Positions 62,303 to 64,000 of a stretch of DNA of 64,000 nucleotides are shown here, piece after piece. The position numbers and the translations under genes were made by a program. Within the stretch, counting starts at the first letter, position 1; every line of letters starts with the position of its first letter. Under the pieces are notes generated by a model that ran no database searches, was not told the DNA's origin, and saw nothing but the letters and a program-made list of their open reading frames with translations. The stretch covers positions 2,480,001-2,544,000 of the forward strand of contig NZ_CP117849.1 in assembly GCF_026151165.2 (NCBI RefSeq), read 5' to 3'. This stretch comes from Cryobacterium sp. SO2. GTDB lineage: Bacteria > Actinomycetota > Actinomycetes > Actinomycetales > Microbacteriaceae.

Positions 62303-63361
62303 GTGTCGACTGAACCGCAAACGCGACAAGACCGGGATGCAAAGCTCGCGAGCCTTCACGAACGCCTCGTTGCATCGGTCGAGGAGCTAGTCAACGGAAA
62401 TGAGTGGCGCCGCGCCCTTGAGTTCTCCGCTCGCTTTCGATCACGGTCTTTCAACAACTCACTGTTGATCTGGGGGCAGCATTCAGCAGCGCACGAACGT
62501 GGAACAGTCCCGACTGAACTCCCGAGCTACGTGGCCGGGTTCCGGCACTGGCAAGCGCTCGGGCGACATGTGATCGCCGGGCAAAAGGGTTACATGATCT
62601 TCGCGCCCCTCACCGCGCGTTTCGCAAGCTCCTCCCCCGTCGACATGAGTTCGTGGCGGAGGCTTAACCGACACGAGCGGCCCCGATCCGGTGAGGTCGT
62701 ACGCCAGCGAATGGTCGGAGCCCGCCCCGCATACGTGTGGGATGTCTCCCAAACGGAGGGGTCGTCGATTCCTGAGCGTCCCGCGCCCATGCTGCTCCGC
62801 GGCGAGGCACCCCAGGGACTCTGGGACGACCTCCGAGCACTCATCGAAGAGTCGGGTTTTGCCGTCTTGTTGGTACCGGATGCTGGGTCACTCCATGGAG
62901 CAAACGGCCAGACCGACTTTGGTGGGCGAAGAGTCTTCGTCCGCGCGGACATAGATGCCGCGGCCCGGGTGAAAACGCTCGGTCACGAACTGGCACATGT
63001 CAGGTTGCACGATCCCGATGCTGGCACGCTTTCACACCGCGGCATGCAAGAAGTGGAGGCGGAGTCGGTCGCATTGATGATAGGCGCGGCACACGGGATG
63101 GATACAAGCGACTACACGATTCCGTACGTGTCCGCCTGGGCCAGCTCCGTACCCGACAAGACCGAGACCGAGGTTATCCAGGAGACCGGCGAGCGCGTTC
63201 GTCGGGCGGCCGTGGCGATCCTCGACGGGCTCTCGACACATCAGATTGGAGCCGGCGATCCTCCCGAGTTGGGCCCGTCGCAACCGGTCCGGCATTCCGA
63301 CGTCACATTGCCGGATCCCCTCGATCACCAGTCTGAGCGGCCCGGAATCAGGACACTCTGA
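62303..63361 (+). CDS. ArdC-like antirestriction/ssDNA-binding protein with zincin domain
   Basis: I chose the GTG at 62303 after GGGAAGG; GTG 62294 and ATG 62201 are alternatives. The 352-aa protein has an ArdC-type N-domain (FSARFRSRSFNNSLLIWGQH, then YVAGFRHWQALGRHVIAGQK), which binds ssDNA in ArdC. It also has a metalloprotease domain with HELAHVRLHD (His228-His232) and EVEAESVALMIGAA. Such proteins protect incoming plasmid DNA from restriction. The stop overlaps the primase start by one base. Confidence 0.87.
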   Translation: MSTEPQTRQDRDAKLASLHERLVASVEELVNGNEWRRALEFSARFRSRSFNNSLLIWGQHSAAHERGTVPTELPSYVAGFRHWQALGRHVIAGQKGYMIFAPLTARFASSSPVDMSSWRRLNRHERPRSGEVVRQRMVGARPAYVWDVSQTEGSSIPERPAPMLLRGEAPQGLWDDLRALIEESGFAVLLVPDAGSLHGANGQTDFGGRRVFVRADIDAAARVKTLGHELAHVRLHDPDAGTLSHRGMQEVEAESVALMIGAAHGMDTSDYTIPYVSAWASSVPDKTETEVIQETGERVRRAAVAILDGLSTHQIGAGDPPELGPSQPVRHSDVTLPDPLDHQSERPGIRTL

Positions 63362-64000
63362 TGGATATCGTCGGCGTCCTAATCGACACGATTCAGTCTT
63401 CGATGGGAAGTGCGGCTCTCTCCTTCGCCAGGGCAGCCATCCCGATCTTTCCGTGTGCCAGGGACGGCAAGCGTCCGCTCACTCATGCCGGGTTTCACGA
63501 AGCAAGCTCTGACTTGGACCAGGTGCAGGCTTGGTGGGCCCGTTGGCCCTCCGCAAATATCGGGATGCCAACGGGCAGCCCGTCCGGTTTCGACGTGGTC
63601 GATATCGACGTCACGGCCGCAGGGTCGGGGTTCAGCGCGTATGAGCGTGCGAATGCCGCCGGGCTCGTCGACGGCGAGCTCGCCCGCGTGCGCACGCCGT
63701 CCCGAGGAATGCATGTCTATTTCCCCGTGCTGGCGGCCCGTCCTCAACGCTGTTGGCAGGCTGCATCCGCGCATATCGATTTTCGTGGCGACGGCGGCTA
63801 CGTCGTTGTGCCGCCCTCGATGCTGGCGACACCCAACGGCCGAGTCTGCTACCGGCTCGACTCGCTGTCAGCGGCAGGCTCGAAGCCGGTCGACGCCATC
63901 GCCCTCCGGGAGTTCTTGGCACCCAGACCGCCTCGGGCGGTATCGAGGCCGGAGGTGCTCGCCTCGGCTGAGCCTCAGCGGCTGGCGCAGTGGGTCAGCA
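63361..64000 (+). CDS. Bifunctional primase-polymerase (PrimPol) domain protein, cut by window end
   Basis: The frame runs off the window with 213 codons visible. It has the PrimPol N-domain: IPIFPCARDGKRPLTHAGF, WWARWPSANIGMPTG, the catalytic DVVDIDV, GMHVYFP and IDFRGDGGYVVVPPS. Proteins of this type prime replication of plasmids and phages, often with a C-terminal helicase that lies outside this window. ATG overlaps the ardC stop (TGATG). Confidence 0.9.
   Translation, partial: MDIVGVLIDTIQSSMGSAALSFARAAIPIFPCARDGKRPLTHAGFHEASSDLDQVQAWWARWPSANIGMPTGSPSGFDVVDIDVTAAGSGFSAYERANAAGLVDGELARVRTPSRGMHVYFPVLAARPQRCWQAASAHIDFRGDGGYVVVPPSMLATPNGRVCYRLDSLSAAGSKPVDAIALREFLAPRPPRAVSRPEVLASAEPQRLAQWVS

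Overview
The window is high-G+C DNA with actinobacterial traits: GTG starts, leaderless-looking promoters, DUF7882-type and DUF3500 proteins, an actinobacterial-type copper cluster and a MobF relaxase. A Microbacteriaceae-like host (Cryobacterium/Leifsonia/Microbacterium type) is the best guess. The relaxase, the ArdC-like protein, the primase-polymerase, the insertion sequences and the many broken genes suggest that much of it belongs to a large plasmid or an integrative conjugative element. Taxon and replicon type are inferences.

Layout. (1) 1-4.1 kb, minus strand: a Kdp high-affinity potassium ATPase operon (31-aa peptide, kdpF, kdpA, kdpB, start of kdpC), with direct repeats in the probable promoter. 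(2) 4.4-6.2 kb: two tandem paralogous unknown genes plus a third unknown gene. They are followed by a membrane protein and by an APC-type permease (to 8.9 kb) that may also serve K+ uptake. (3) 9.2-17 kb: a decay zone. It has an IS256 element next to an istB remnant of an IS21 element, an HNH gene cut by that IS21 end, a HicA/HicB-like operon with an extra gene, intact and broken DUF7882 genes, two ANTAR minigenes, a Cys-rich helical protein and a truncated sigma factor. (4) 17.4-18.7 kb: a DUF3500 lipoprotein. (5) 19.2-30.1 kb: a carbohydrate catabolic island with a ribose-type ABC transporter, TIM-barrel isomerase, HIBADH-type dehydrogenase, lactonase-like amidohydrolase, PfkB kinase, SAF-domain oxidoreductase, and DeoR and LacI regulators. 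(6) 30.2-33.1 kb: small unknowns and an NmrA-type reductase divergent from a MarR regulator.

(7) 33-54 kb: a metal, mainly copper, resistance island. It holds a CDF exporter with an ArsR regulator, a two-component system whose sensor loop is rich in His and Met, two P-type ATPases separated by three CsoR-like boxes, a CopZ-like chaperone, DUF6153 and DUF305 proteins, two M23 peptidases, an extra lgt, and a resolvase without its catalytic serine. A minus-strand operon follows (DUF3105, two small membrane proteins, CcdA, redoxin, thioredoxin-like protein, multicopper oxidase). The multicopper oxidase is interrupted by one in-frame TGA. A SHOCT protein and a beta-propeller protein close the island.

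(8) 54.8-64 kb: the transfer and maintenance module. It has a MobF relaxase-helicase, then an operon of XRE regulator, ImmA/IrrE-type metalloprotease, multi-pass membrane protein and alpha/beta hydrolase. The operon diverges from an ArdC-like gene followed by a primase-polymerase (cut by the window end). Four copies of a 14-bp palindrome lie between the divergent units. My leading candidate for an undescribed system is this sensor-protease-repressor module next to transfer genes, read as a signal-controlled switch for the mobile element.
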